Shown here: piece after piece, positions 1 to 10,848 of the stretch | Position numbering within the stretch: the stretch's first letter is position 1 | Layout: each line of letters starts with the position of its first letter | Assembly: GCA_037447655.1 (NCBI GenBank) | Contig: JBBHKE010000186.1 | Coordinates: 1-33,165 of the forward strand | Reading direction: 5' to 3' | DNA from: Zygnema cylindricum | Taxonomy: Eukaryota > Streptophyta > Zygnematophyceae > Zygnematales > Zygnemataceae | DNA length: 33,165 bases | Made by a program: the position numbers and the translations under genes | The notes under the pieces: model-generated | The model's input: only the letters and a program-made list of their open reading frames with translations | The model's database searches: none | Told to the model about the DNA's origin: nothing

Positions 1-48
1 ATTGTACGCGCGTTCGAAACGTGCGTAAAATACGTTTTGAACAACTTT

Positions 49-480
49 GCTCTACGGGGACAAAAACAGATGGCAGGTACTGTACTTTTGTTACTGTAGA
101 CGTTAAATTACCATTTTTGGCGTCAGAGTACGAAAAAAGGACATGTACAGCGAAGAACGGAGACCAGCCAGAATTTCCACACATAGATCAGACGCTCTCA
201 AGCCAAATAGTGTTTCGTGTCGTGACAATCCGAGGACAACATATGGAGATCTCGGCAGATTGTCCTCGGGATATATTAAGTTATTAACATCCCTATTTAT
301 CGCCTTCGTGACAAGACGGCTTAGATGACGTCATGCAGACAGTTTTTTTTAGGGTTGAAAGGGCCAACATAGAAAGAGTGAACGTTTTTTTTTTTTTTTG
401 ATTTCGTCCGTTGGATTGAAGGAAATGAACGTCTCCCATTCCACTATGTTTTTACTCCCCCATTTGACCGGTTATTTTTG
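49..480. repeat. Dispersed direct repeat, copy 1 (unclassified)
   Basis: This block matches 2741-3180 in the same orientation over about 430 bases, with scattered substitutions and small indels. Shared landmarks are CTCTACGGGGACAAAAACAG at the left, a hairpin in the middle (arms CCGAGGACAA and TTGTCCTCGG at 230-269), and GGGTTGAAAGGGC toward the right. No protein motif is visible, and the ends are not TG...CA, so I do not call it an LTR. The short open frames inside carry no recognisable domain and are probably chance. Confidence 0.7.
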
Positions 481-490
481 ACTTTTGAAC

Positions 491-1611
491 CTTCTTCTAG
501 CTCCGCAGCGGCGTTCGCCAAACAAAAGCACAACTCTCAACTCTACACTCTAAAAAAGTAGAAGTCGGTGCGGCGGAGGGAGCGGAGCAGTACGGAAAAG
601 TACGAAACGTTATGAAAGGGTACGGAACGGACGCCACGTGACGTGAGCTAAGCGGGGAAACCGGCGCAAATAGGCTTTTCGCGTTGGCGCGGAAAAACGG
701 CTCAGTTTGGTGACGCAGCGGCGGAAGCGACAAAGTATTTGATAGGAATATAGGATGCTGACTTGCCGAGTCGAGATAGCAGATTAATAGGATTGTGCTG
801 GGACGGAGATATGTACGGAAGTGATACGGAACGAGTGAACATCACTGCAGGCGTATCTGCGCAAGACGACAGAGAAGTGTGCTTCGCGGGAGTCCAGTTG
901 TCGACCTCGCTCTGGAAAGGACAAAAAGTAATGACAACGTGAAGCTCGCAAGAAGCATACGCTCGCTATTTCGGCATCAGCTGCGGGATGCTGGCAGCTC
1001 GAGAACGAACCTTGGCCGTTGATATTCCTGCGATCATTCTGAAAGTGTCAGTCAACGCCGGTCAAGCGACAAAAAATTCTAAAAGTTTCAAAAAAGTTTC
1101 CAAAACGTTTCGAAAAAGGTTTTTTTTCTTCCAGAGCGTGTGCGCGCAGGTCTGCAAACCCTAATTTCTTTTCTGGTCCTGAGTGGTTCCAGAGATGACT
1201 GTGCTCGGATTAGACACGTGCTCCATCCAGCCTCCAGAGAAGCGCGTGGCTGTCACGTCACTCAGCCAGAGACGCAGAATTCACTGGCGAATTCCTGCAG
1301 CTGTCAGAGCCAATCATCGCCTGCCAGCCAGTCAAACCTGGGGGACTTTGGTCGGCCTGGAGTAATGGACGTACGGACGTGCCTTGAATCGATGTACGGA
1401 CAAACCTCGAATCTCTTCTGCGGTGTTTCGTAGTCAGAGATTTCTTCAAAAGAAATTGAGTACGCAGGTGTGAGTCAGATTTACGGAGATTGTCGCAACC
1501 AATGGCAGATTGGAAGACACGTGCGAATATTTCTCGTGATAATACTCGAATCATAATCCAAGGTTGGCTCATTTATTTGTCGTCTTGCTTCCGGATTGAA
1601 TGGCGCTAGCC
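491..1611. other. Interval with no recognised gene
   Basis: This stretch between the first repeat copy and the first hAT MITE is richer in G+C than most of the window, with repeated short words such as GCAGCGGCG near 500 and 715. Short open frames occur on both strands but none shows a family motif, and they overlap each other. An A/T-rich run at 1070-1130 (AAAAGTTTC repeats) is low complexity. I see no RNA gene or element boundary here. Confidence 0.4.
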
Positions 1612-1619
1612 AAAAATAC

Positions 1620-2076
1620 CATAGTTCAAAAGTAGGTGACCCTACTCCCATACAATATGCCTATTGTATGAAAAACATACAATATGGCCTTAAGACCCAT
1701 ATTGTATTGGCCGCAAAATGAAATAAAATAGTAACAGGGTTGAGTTGCACATGGATCGATAGAAAATTAAACCTCATATCTAAATTTGAAAAAAAAATCG
1801 GACAAAAACAACTTTTTCTGTGAGTTTTGAGCGACTTTTTATTTAAACCGTCAGATTCGGATGATCTGACGGTCTTTGATGAAAGTAACGATCTAAGAAG
1901 TTCACATGAAAAGCCCATAACACAGCTTACGATAGGACTATCGTCAGATTCGGACGATCGGACGGTCTCTGATGAAAGTAGCGATCGAAGAAGATCACAT
2001 GGAAAGCCCGTAACACAACTTACGCTAAAGGCGGCCTACAAAAGGCCTACCAAAAAACGCCTACTTTTGAACTATG
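1620..2076 (-). mobile_element. hAT-type MITE, copy 1 (H1)
   Basis: The 457-bp element starts CATAGTTCAAAAGTAGGTG and ends with the inverted form CGCCTACTTTTGAACTATG. It is flanked by a perfect 8-bp duplication AAAAATAC (1612-1619 and 2077-2084). Eight-base duplications and termini beginning CA are the hallmarks of hAT transposons. Copies at 19453-20007 and 24208-24844 share the ends and interior in the opposite orientation. The left subterminal zone has several overlapping ATACAATA-type words in both orientations, as expected for transposase-binding sites. There is no transposase frame, so it must have been moved in trans. Confidence 0.9.
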
Positions 2077-2092
2077 AAAAATACCTACTTCT

Positions 2093-2636
2093 GTACACCG
2101 CGCATCGTTATTAGTGTCAAGGTCACTAATTTGGGTTCTTAAAATTTTGATTTTTTTCCAAAAATAGTATACGTGATTTTAATTTTCCTTGACGTTAATT
2201 GAGGTTCCGTACAAATTAGCGTACAGAACGAAAGTACATTAATATGTAAATAGTATGGTGTACGGTCGATGTCAGACCGTACATAAATGTACCTTTTTAA
2301 GTGAAAATTTTACAAAAAATGAATTAAATCGGACGCGTTCGCATAGGAACGTGCGCTAAAAAAACGGGATTGGTCTGACATGTAAATAAGTTTGACATGT
2401 ACGGATAATTAAATTTCACTACGATGTACGATTTTTAATATTTTGTACGAATACATATAATAGTGTATATAATATTACAGAAAATTTTCCATTTTTGCTG
2501 TTCCAAATTAGCGTTAACACTGAAATTAGAATAAACCTTTTTTATTTTAATTTTCAAATTCTTAATTAGCGTCAATGACGGTATATTTACTTACACACTA
2601 TTTAAACTTTGACACTAATAACGATGCGCGGTGTAC
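2093..2636. mobile_element. TA-type MITE, family B copy 1
   Basis: The ends are a perfect 28-base inverted repeat: GTACACCGCGCATCGTTATT onward at 2093, and its complement ending at 2636. The interior holds a hairpin, GTACGGTC and GACCGTAC around 2260-2283, also present in the copy at 18852-19402 with the same following sequence GTACCTTTTTAAGT. Related ends elsewhere in the window begin TA-CAGTACACCG, suggesting Tc1/mariner-like insertion at TA. The outermost bases of this copy are less clear, so its exact ends may be off by a few bases. It lies 16 bases beyond the end of H1. Confidence 0.75.
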
Positions 2637-2740
2637 TAGATCAAAGAAGTACATTACCGCATTTACGGAAAGTTATTATCTAGTGCGTATAATACGGGTA
2701 TAATGGCTCACCAGATAGTCGACGTCCAAATTTTAAAATT

Positions 2741-3180
2741 TACTCTACGGGGACAAAAACAGATGGCAGGTAACATTTGTTACTGTAGACGTTAAAGTAC
2801 CATTTTTGGCGTCAGAGTACGGGAAAAAGACATGTACAACGAAGAACGGATAGCAGCCAGAATCTCCACACATAGATCAGGCGTTGCCACGTGTTTCATG
2901 TAATGACAATCCCGAGGACAATACATGGAGATCTCGGCAGATTGTCCTTGGGAAATATTAAAATTCTTTATTTATCGGCTTCGTCACAAGACGGTTTAGA
3001 TGACGTCATCCAGAGAGTTATTTTTTAGGGTTGAAAGGGCGAACGTAGAAAGGGTGAACGTTATTTTTTTTATATTGATTTCGCCCGTTGGATTGAATGA
3101 AATGAACGTCTCCGATTCGCCTATATATTTACTTCCCCTTTTACCCCTCCTACGTAGGTTTAAAACTTGGCAAAAACCTC
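2741..3180. repeat. Dispersed direct repeat, copy 2 (unclassified)
   Basis: Second copy of the block at 49-480, same orientation, with noticeably diverged sequence. The central stem-loop is kept (arms at 2911-2922 and 2941-2952, one changed pair) with GAGATCTC in its loop. The two copies enclose about 2.26 kb, of which roughly 1 kb is accounted for by two MITEs. The class is unknown. Confidence 0.7.
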
Positions 3181-3189
3181 CCACTTAAG

Positions 3190-3667
3190 TGGCCTTTTCA
3201 AGTCTGATTTTGATGATGTTTTTTTTTTATCAACCTTCCAAAACCCTAAGAATAAAAAACGTGTTATATCTTCATCTTAGCGCACTAAACCTATATTACT
3301 GGCAATACGGTAAATCACGGTATGAGAGAATTCCGCAGCGCATAAAACGTGATTCTGTACATCATTGGATCATATTGTATTTATGAAACTTTTGTCGTTT
3401 AGATCCTCAAATCCACAGGGGTGAAAGGACGTCCGAAACGAATCGTTCCGCTGATTAAGACGGTGAAGACCGTCCGGATTTCCCGCCGCGAAACCGCCCC
3501 GTCACTGCAACGGCGCCATGATGATGCTCTCGAAACTCCATGGACCCTCCAATGGGCCATCCCCGTAGATGCGGTTTTTTTGTTTTTTTAGTGCGCCTGC
3601 CCACGCAGCCGTACTATACGCACTGAATTTGGTTCCGCACTTCCGCTACACTAAAGCGTGCTGTGTA
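3190..3667. other. Interval with a GC-rich patch, no recognised gene
   Basis: Most of this is AT-rich, but 3405-3580 is distinctly GC-rich and carries one open plus-strand frame of about 60 codons containing VKGRPKRIVPL, starting just after a TAG. I do not recognise the peptide. It could be a fragment of an unknown element. Confidence 0.3.
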
Positions 3668-3876
3668 CAGTACACCGTCAATCGTATTTAGCGTGCTGAA
3701 CACTAATTCGGCGCCCCTAAATTTTGACCCTTGAACCTTAAATAGAATAAATGACGCTATTTAAGGAAGTGGACCATTATTTGCCACGTCTCCTGGCACT
3801 GAATTAGAATTAATGACGCTAATTTTTTCTTTACTCTAATAATTTCTACACGCTAAATACGATCGACGGTGTACTG
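3668..3876. mobile_element. TA-type MITE, family B copy 2 (short)
   Basis: The 209-bp element has 28-base inverted repeats with one mismatch, beginning CAGTACACCGTC at each end, and lies between TA dinucleotides (3666-3667 and 3877-3878). Symmetry stops exactly at the TA, which fixes the boundary. CAGT ends at TA targets fit Tc1/mariner-type transposition. It is too short to code for anything. Confidence 0.8.
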
Positions 3877-3979
3877 TATCGCATCACAAAAGCTATAATG
3901 TAGTGTATCGTAATTTAATATCGCACAATATACAATTTGCTACGTGATAGGCGATAGTACGATACCCAGTAGCCAGTAA

Positions 3980-4991
3980 GGGCACTTTCCCATGTGCTAA
4001 AGTGACAGTTATATTCTGTCGTTTTCCTTTATAACTTGGAAAAAAAGGAAAAAATCTGCAGCCGTACCACAAAATTCAAATTACCACCGCACAAATTGCG
4101 TTCCATTAAAACTTTAGCTGTACCACAGTTTGTCGTCTATCGCGATGCAGTTTATCGTTTAGCGAGTTTCGACCCACTTTTGCGCCCTTCCAGATCATCT
4201 TCAAACTTTAATAAAATCACCTCGCGAGGTGATTCGAGGTGATTTTAAATAAAGTTCCACGACGTGGGCAAATATGCATATGATTTCGCACGCGTCGGAG
4301 GTTTTTGACAAAATTTTCCTCAAAAAAAAAACTTAATGCAGGCTTACAGCCTGTACGTACTTTTTTCCATGCACCTTTTTCCATACAGAGGAAGTGGAGG
4401 GGTCTCGACCAATGGACGCCATTTCGCAAAAGCGAAGTTTGTGAAAACGCCTCTCTCTCTCTCCCTTTCCCACTACCGCGTCTATCTCACAATTTTTGCC
4501 ACGAAAAATGTCTATAATGGTATCAAATGAAAGATCTATGAAAACGATTTCTTTTGACTATCTTTGAGCGTATTTTGATGACAAGCAGAGTACGAAAAGA
4601 CTAAAAACAACAATCGGGAAATCATGGCGGAAAGTTTTAGAAGTTGTGACATGGGCATTGTCACAGTTGAGCGTGACGCGCATGAAGTCACAATGTCACA
4701 AACCCTAAACATCTGCAATACCTCCACGTCGACAATGTGGCGTGCAAATATTGCGAAGTGACAGCAATTGTTCAACGTGCGGGTGGACGTTTGAAATCGA
4801 AATTAAGTGGAAGTTTCACAACATTTTGTGTACCGTATATGTGTCATATGTTTCGTACACGTCTACGCTTGTCATTTTTTGAAGTAGCAAGTTTTTTGCG
4901 ATTACATCGGAATGCTTATAAATTTGTACGGAGAATCTTCGCTAGAAACAAAGTTACAAGATTAAAGTTTCGGTTACATGGGAAAGTGCCC
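3980..4991. mobile_element. PIF/Harbinger-like non-autonomous element
   Basis: The ends are GGGCACTTTCCCATGT at 3980 and its exact complement ending at 4991. TAA lies just outside each end (3977-3979 and 4992-4994). A 3-base TAA/TTA duplication with G-rich termini is typical of PIF/Harbinger elements. The 1012-bp interior contains open frames of 68 and 85 codons (4036-4242 and 4737-4994), neither resembling a transposase. Only one copy is visible, so the family rests on termini and duplication alone. The interior also contains the palindrome at 4213-4246. Confidence 0.6.
4213..4246. repeat. Nested palindrome
   Basis: AATCACCTCGCGAGGTGATT (4215-4234) is a perfect 20-base palindrome. It is followed by another arm, CGAGGTGATTTT, that can pair instead with AAAATCACCTCG at 4213-4224. 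Two mutually exclusive hairpins are therefore possible. Confidence 0.75.
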
Positions 4992-4994
4992 TAA

Positions 4995-5484
4995 AACTTA
5001 AAAATTGAATTTTTTGTTTCCAAATTGGGTTTGTTCATGAAAATGGTGTAAAATGTGTAGATATGACAACTGTATTTTAATTCACTCAACGTACGATAAA
5101 TCACTTTTGTCTTTTGAAATAGTTTGTGATGTGTTTGTGTTGTTGCTTTGAATCATGTTATGTTATGCTTCAAATTATGAAGTGTGTATTTCTAAGTAGT
5201 AAGCTTTTCGGTTTAACATGAACCGAAAAAGTTAATTAGCACATAGAATGCATGATGGTACAGAAATGCAATTCGGGTTTAATAATAGAAAGATAGTTTC
5301 ATGTTTTCATGTTGTTCATTCAATCGTATTATGGTTGATAGTGTATCATGTGTTGACGTGGGTATACCTATTTCAATAGAACATAAATCGAAAAGCACTT
5401 GAAACACATGATGGTTTAACCCTTCGGAAATACATACAGGAGTGGCATTTCGGCCCAATAGCTGCTTGAACCTACATCTGAAGA
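4995..5484. other. AT-rich interval, no recognised gene
   Basis: Between the Harbinger-like element and E1 I see no element ends or protein motifs. The last 80 bases (about 5421-5489) have one open plus-strand frame that would continue across the E1 target site to CAG|GTGAGC at 11792-11800 once E1 is removed; see the findings. Confidence 0.3.
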
Positions 5485-5489
5485 ATTAC

Positions 5490-6436
5490 TGTAATTTTGT
5501 GACATCCATTGGTACACAGAATGTCCAGCTTATGTGAAGCCTCTAGGATAGTATATACACTTTTGACTTTGACAATGAATAAGTCCCACACTGGGACGCA
5601 AAAACTTTGATTGACTACACCCCTGTATAGCTTGGACTCCCTTGAGTCCGCTGCAAAAAGAATCATTGAATTTGCTCACCTGAGCATTAAGTTATGGTTG
5701 ACCAAAGGTTGTCCATAAATACAGGTGCACTCTGGGAGAGAGGTTGAAAAACCAAAAATATTCTAAGTCCTAAGCTACCTCTCTAAACCTATTACTAAGG
5801 TACTAGACCAATCATTTGACTGTAAAGTACAAGAAGGTACAGGTACCCCTGTACTTCTTGTACGGCCATAGTACGGCATGGCTGGTCCGCTGACGCGTGT
5901 CAGTTCTGGAGACGTAGTTGCTCCTCCCGTAATATCCGCTGCCCAACCATATATTGCCACGTGTCATCCGACGACATCTGGTCCGCAAATCGCCAAACTT
6001 CTATTCTTGCATTCTGACTCCACTGTGAGCCGTTCGATCAGATCCGGACATCTGATTTCGTTCGTTGAAATTACATGTCGATTCGGATATTTTGTGCGGT
6101 CTGATGTCGTGCGAACCGGTATGTCGCGTAATTTGGTTAAAGGGAATATCCGGCGCTGTACATCTTTAGATAAATATCGCGTCATATACGTGTATCACTC
6201 CTCCAAGACCTATTGGATAAGGCGCATGGCTGGTCCTTACGGCGGTCATCCAGAGGTCCTTGGGTCAATTCCTACATCTGGCAGACTATGTTTTTGTAAA
6301 GACACTATTAGTGAAATGCCTGTCTCTTTAGCTGCTAGAGACAGCCATGGCTTTCTGCAGGTCCTCAGTGACTACGACAAGTATGAGGGCTGCAGTAAGG
6401 TCACAAGAGAGACTACAAAATACCTCTTTTTCAACA
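5490..6436 (-). repeat. E1 3' LTR
   Basis: Same length as the other LTR. In element orientation it starts TGTTG, 13 bases after the pol stop codon. The adjacent tract AAAATAAGGTAAT is a weak purine run where a polypurine tract is expected. An inverted CCAAT box (5808-5813) is kept at the same relative place in the LTR of E3. A 190-codon open frame on the plus strand across this LTR is not conserved in E3 and I do not annotate it. Confidence 0.93.
6203..6285 (+). other. tRNA-like module in E1 3' LTR (antisense to element)
   Basis: Read on the plus strand, GACCTATTGGATAAGGC (6207-6223) resembles the D-arm/A-box of tRNA-Arg genes. GGGTCAATTCC (6262-6272) resembles a T-arm/B-box (GGTTCRANNCC). 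The box starts are 55 bases apart. The predicted acceptor and anticodon stems are poor, so this is not a normal tRNA gene. The same module recurs in the other LTR and, diverged, in the LTR of E3. Confidence 0.45.
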
Positions 6437-6449
6437 ATTACCTTATTTT

Positions 6450-9400
6450 CTAGTCTATCTTTTGCTTCAGTCCACACTTCTCCCTACAAAATATTAATTT
6501 AGGAGAAGGAACCGGTTTAGTCATCATATCTGCTACCATCTAAATATCTGGTCTATATTCCAAACTAATGATTTTATTCTCAACTTTCTCCCTAACAAAG
6601 CTCAAACGAATATCCATGTGTTTTGCTTTAAAATGATGCTTAGGGTTTGCTGCAATTGCAATCACAGCTTGATTATTACAAATTATCTTTTGTACTCCAT
6701 TCTTCATGTATCTCAATTTTTGAAGCAAAGATTTCACCCACATTAATTCTTTCACAGCAGAACAAGAGGCCATATACTCAACCTCCATGGTGGACTGAGC
6801 AATCACCTTTTGTTGCTTACTGCTCCAACAACAAGCCCCATTCCCAACATACAACACATATCCAGAAGTACACCTCCTCATCGGAGCATCCCCATAATTG
6901 GCATCACTCCAAGTAGTGATGTCAGTGTTATCCCCACCCAGATGCAACCACAAATCTTTTGTTCCTACCAAATACCGCATGACCCTTTTGGCTGCTTCCC
7001 AATCTTTCTTCCTAGGATCATTCAGACTCCTACTTAATACTCCCACAACTGCAGCTATATCAAGACGAGTACAGTTCATAAAGTAGATCAAACTACCGAC
7101 AACCTGTCTGTACGGAATAGTTTGCATGAACTTGCTTTCCTCAAGTCCTAGCTCATTATCAAAGATTAAGACTCCCTCCTCTGAGCTCCCCTCATTTCCC
7201 TTCTTTAAGTCCATTAGAGTCGTACAACTATTTGCTTTTTCCATTTGAAATTTTTCAAGCATTTTCCCGATTGCTTCTTTTTGAGTTAGTCTAATTGTTT
7301 TGTTTTCTCTATCCCTCTCCATTTGAATTCCCAAAATGAACTTTGCCTCCCCCAAGTCTTTCATTTCAAATCTACTCTTTAGATCCTTTTTCAATTTATT
7401 AATTTTAACCATTGATTACTCAAAACAAGCAAATCATCAACATATATGGCAATGAAAATTATACCTTCCTCATCCTCAAAAAAGTAGATGGAATGATCTG
7501 AACTGATTCAGATATATCCCAAACTTGTCAAAAACTCGTCCAACTTTTTATTACATTGGTGTGGAGCTTGCTTTAGTCCATAAAGGGACTTTATCTATCT
7601 GCACACCTTGCTTTCTTCTCCTTTCTCCACAAATCCTTCCGGTTGTCGCATGAAGATCTCTTCTTCTAATTCTCCGTGTAAGAAAGCGGATTTGATGTCC
7701 ATCTGGTGCACTACCATGTCTTCCGCTGCCGCAAGACTAAGTAGAATCCGGACGGAGGGGAATCTAACAACTAGAGCAAAAGTCTCCTCATAGTCGATTT
7801 CCTCCTTCTGTGTGAACCCCTTTGCCACTAATCTGGCTTTGTATCGCTCGATAGTGTTATCTGGATTGAGCTTTAACTTAAATACCCACTTGCACCCTAT
7901 TGGTTATCTATCCGGAGGAGAGTCCACCAACTCCCAAGTGTTCGCTTCCATAATGGAAGCCATCTCATTATTAATAAATGTCACCCATTTACCACCTTCC
8001 GGACTATTAACTGCTTCTGAGTAAGTCTGGGGTTCGCTCAAATGTGATAGCTTAGTTACCTTGTTCTTCACTTGTCTCTCTTGAAGTCTCTTGCTGCTTC
8101 TCCTTCCTCCTTCAAATTCTGACCCGGGAATCGAGGGTAATCTCGGGTTCCTCCGAACAACTTTACCTTCTCCTCTATTCGTGGAGTCCAATTCCGGTCC
8201 TTCATCGTCCGTTTCCTTTATTTCCTCGTTTTCTTCCTCGGTTTGAATTGGAAGATGTGACTCCAAAAGAGGGTCAATTTCGGTCAGATTTTTCTCTTCC
8301 TCTGCACGGTCAGGCTGAACCGGAGTTCGGTTAGTAGAATCTGCATCTAACTCACTTTCGGATTCAATTCTAATTCTGATCGGTTTAGTGTACTTAAAGG
8401 GATCTATGGATTTTCCTTCATCCATAACTACCAAGTGTTTTACTAGAATTATGTCTTCTCTACCGAGATCATAAACTCTATACCCTTTTACGTTCTCATC
8501 ATACCGAAGTAAGTATCCCGGCTTTCCTCTAGCATCTAGCTTCGAATCAGATTTTTCTGTATTTAAACTAAACACTTGACTTCCAAACACCTTTAAGTGT
8601 GATATATTAGGTTTTCTCTTGGTCCATCTTTCGTAAGGTGTTTGACCTTTTACAGCTGAGGTAAGGACTCTATTTTTGAGATAGTTAGCACAATTCATAG
8701 CTTCTGCCCAAAAACTTTTCCTTATCTTATTATCCGTCAACATACTACGGGCACTATCATTTAATGTTCGATTAAGTCTCTCGGCTACACCATTTTGTTC
8801 CGGGTTCTTTGGGACAGTCTATTGGTGTTGAACCCCTTCCTCTTTTTAGTAATCCTCAAACTCATTAGAAGTGAATTCCCCCCCATTATCACTTCTCACT
8901 CTCTTTATAGGTGTCTCATGAAGCTTTTCACTCCATGATATATATTCCTTAAAATAAGCCGAAGCCTCAGATTTCTTTTTCAAGAAATTTACTCTAGAGT
9001 ATCTAGACCAATCATCATTGATAGTAAGCATAAATCTTTTCCCTCCAACTGATGGCACTTTGGTCGGTTGCCATATGTCAGTGTGAACCAAATCTAAAAC
9101 CTTTTCACCCTTATATGTTGCGGCTTTTGGAAAAGGCAATCTGCGAGCTTTTCCTTGAGCACACCCACTACAATCATCCAAAGTCTCATCATCTCCAAAA
9201 TGTATGCCATCAACTACACCCATTTTCTTCATTTCTTTTAATCTATCTAGATGCACATGTCCTAATCTTTTATGCCACATCATCAAATCACTTACACCAG
9301 CAGAGTAAACTCCCGTCTTTCCATTACTCAAATTCAGCCTAAACATTCCTTGGCTACCCTTTTCAGCTGTGAAGTACACTTCATTTTCATACCTAGCAAC

Positions 9401-10848
9401 AAAGACTCCTTTCTTAGTACTAGTCTCAAAACCCTTATCATCTAAGACCGACGTAGAGATAAGATTCTTGTTCAACTCTGGGATAAAAAGAACATCAGAG
9501 AAAGTGACAATGGATGCCTTTCCATCAACCAAGACTCTCAGATCCACAGATCCCACTAAATTAGTGGTGACTATTCTCCCATCCCCATACTCTATCTCTA
9601 CAGTAGGGATCTTTCTCATTTTGGTAAACAATGGTTTTTCTCTACACATATGCATAGAGGCTCCTGAATCGATAATCCATCCTTCTTTAGGAGTTTCTCT
9701 TACTCCACCGAAAGCACACTTTTGCCTCCTTGGGATCTCCGGCTCAGCTTTCACCTCAAGCTCCTCGTTGAGGAGAAGTTCTCCATCGTCCTTATCGGAG
9801 TCCTCTCCGATGACTTCGGTTGCCACAAATGCCTTCTTTTTCTTAGCGGCTGGTTTTCCGACCTGTTCCTCCTTCAATCTCAACTCTATCAGTGTAGTAC
9901 ACTCCGCCATGTAATGTCCCGGCTTCTTACAAAAGTGACAAAGCCCCCTTGGAGGCCTCGATCCAGATCCTTCCGATTGATTTCCTCTACCCCCTCCACC
10001 AAAGTTTCCATAAGGTTTCTTGGAATCCTTATCTCCCCAATTAGTTCCAACAGCCAATGCCTGAACACTCTTTCCTCCTCTACGAATCTCAATTGTGTTT
10101 TCCCGAACCAAAATCATTCCCACAACGGAGTTCCTGATCCATGGATGATGTGGCAAGTCCTGAACCTTGTTAACAATGTTTTCATAATCATCTGGGAGTT
10201 TCATTAACAAAGTATTCACCTTCTCTTTCTCGATCTCCCTTTTCCATGCACTCTCCAAATCCATAAATAACCCAGCCAAATCATTACAAAAATCTAACAT
10301 CTTTCCCCCTTTGTATGCATATGTTTGTACCTTTTGATCTGCCATCTTCTGTTACTGAATTGTACCACTTTTGTAAATGTGAGAATAGCCTCCCACAACT
10401 CGTTTGCCTTCTCAACATGAAGATGAGGTGTAGCCACTGATTGGGTGAGACGCCCGAGAATAAAATGAGTCGCCACGGTATTGTTGAAATCCCAGATTTC
10501 ACTATCATTAGCCTCGGTTTTCTGAACATCTGCTATCGGAACCAATCCAGTAGGCATCGGTGTGAGTTTCTCCTTCCCCTTCTCCTTCACTACGTCTGAC
10601 ACAATGATTTCTCGAACATCCTCTACCACCTCTGCCCCCGTAGATCCTCGAATGAACCGAGATCCTCCATACCTAGGTGGAACTCCCAATTTTGCGGATG
10701 GCCGACGCACACGACTACTCACAATGCCCCAAAGCCTTTATTCAAACAATGCACCCCTCATCATAGTTTCCCAATAAATGAACCCTGTTCCATTGAAAAT
10801 GGGCACCCTAGAGGGTGGGCCCATAACTTGTAATTTTGTGACCTCCAT
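6450..10848 (-). pseudogene. E1 gag-pol polyprotein (broken)
   Basis: Reading down from 10848: gag, with CCHC knuckle CHFCKKPGHYMAEC near 9940-9900; protease DSGA near 9670; integrase with HHCC (WHKRLGH...CSGC, 9280-9160) and the DD35E triad (HTDIW, SDNGGE, PEQNGVAE); a charged linker; RT with KSAFLHGELEEE, LYGLKQAP and YVDDLL (about 7720-7430); RNase H with WSDANYGD and KHMDIRLSFVREK (about 7000-6560). Stops: TAA 10738-10740, TAA 10352-10354, TAA 8846-8848, TAG 8819-8821, TAA 7904-7906, TAG 7595-7597, a TGA near 7510 and TAG 6540-6542. Frame changes lie near 10383 and 7413. The frame ends at TAG 6450-6452. ATG at 10848 is chosen because E3 has the same start inside its LTR. Confidence 0.9.
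10814..10828 (-). other. E1 primer-binding site (initiator tRNA-Met anticodon arm)
   Basis: Directly after the 5' LTR the minus strand reads AGTTATGGGCCCACC. From established sequences of initiator tRNA-Met (anticodon loop CCCATAA) this is complementary to the anticodon stem-loop, not the 3' CCA end. Drosophila copia and yeast Ty5 use the same kind of half-tRNA primer. Its ATG (10824-10822) is in frame with gag. Confidence 0.8.

Noticed and set aside
49-3180. LTR retrotransposon bounded by the two 430-base repeats
   Set aside because: The repeat ends are not TG...CA, I see no target duplication or primer-binding site, and nothing between them encodes retroelement proteins.
5878-6453. 190-codon plus-strand open frame across the E1 LTR, also open at 11217-11801
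   Set aside because: The two copies are the same LTR duplicated by retrotransposition, so agreement is expected. The diverged E3 LTR does not preserve the peptide, and no domain is visible.
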